Part shown: positions 63,989 through 64,000 of the stretch, one piece after another | Numbering within the stretch: position 1 is the first letter of the stretch | Layout of the letters: each line of letters begins with the position of its first letter | Assembly: GCA_965200355.1 (NCBI GenBank) | Contig: OZ241351.1 | Location: 1,612,001-1,676,000 of the forward strand | Source: Bin18 sp965200355 | GTDB taxonomy: Bacteria; Desulfobacterota; Binatia; Bin18 | Reading direction: 5' to 3' | Length of the DNA: 64,000 nucleotides | Program-made: the position numbers and the translations under genes | Notes under the pieces: model-generated | What the model saw: only the letters and a program-made list of their open reading frames with translations | What the model was told of the DNA's origin: nothing | Databases searched by the model: none

Positions 63989-64000
63989 GATTGAGATTGT

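Overview
The window is a GC-rich bacterial chromosome segment with both strands densely coded. No rRNA gene, insertion sequence or CRISPR array is visible. The right third is a conserved housekeeping block. The left two thirds hold lipid, methanol-dehydrogenase-type, metal-dependent hydrolase and luciferase-like monooxygenase genes. A lanthanide-type methanol dehydrogenase remnant, paired DUF1329/DUF1302 genes, several LLM-class enzymes and a sphingolipid cluster together suggest an uncultured soil or marine lineage near Desulfobacterota/Binatota or Tectomicrobia. That placement is inference only.

Layout. 1-3.8 kb: a partial ribbon-helix-helix-like gene, an orphan DNA methyltransferase, an HtrA-like protein lacking its whole catalytic triad, and a metallophosphoesterase. 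3.9-12.9 kb: a lipid island with a CDP-alcohol phosphotransferase, a lipid kinase, a Tam41-like CTP transferase, a desaturase, an NAD-dependent epimerase (CerR-like), a serine palmitoyltransferase-like enzyme, a GNAT acyltransferase (bacterial ceramide synthase-like), a small NrtS-like membrane protein and a fatty acid hydroxylase. I read this as a ceramide pathway that may activate its product as a CDP-lipid. 13.2-17.1 kb: an amidohydrolase, a chimeric truncated XoxF-type methanol dehydrogenase, and a XoxJ-XoxG fusion. 17.1-34.6 kb: a cyclase/ATPase/TPR signalling giant and a catabolic region with two N-acyl-D-amino-acid deacylase-like enzymes, two LLM monooxygenases, an amidohydrolase, a GST, a PPOX flavoprotein and an AhpD-like protein. 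The AhpD-like gene reads through an in-frame TGA at the second position of its CxxC motif, so it is a probable selenoprotein.

34.6-43.7 kb: an envelope region with three AMIN-TPR paralogues around a DUF1329/DUF1302 outer-membrane pair, plus an MFS transporter. 43.8-45.1 kb: a small accessory patch (hicAB and a glycine-rich membrane protein). 45.1-51.2 kb: an amidase, a Rid-family protein, MFS, LLM, an SH3-domain membrane protein and an inositol monophosphatase-like enzyme. 51.3-64 kb: ispE, tRNA-Gln, prs, rplY, pth, rpsF, an SSB-like gene, rpsR, rplI, tRNA-Val, thrS, infC, rpmI, rplT, then pheS-pheT inverted relative to rplT, and an ihfA-like gene. infC appears to start at a rare AUA codon overlapping the thrS stop.

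The strongest leads are the sphingolipid/CDP-lipid island, the CxxU AhpD-like selenoprotein, the xoxF fusion scar, and the inactive HtrA paired with a phosphoesterase.
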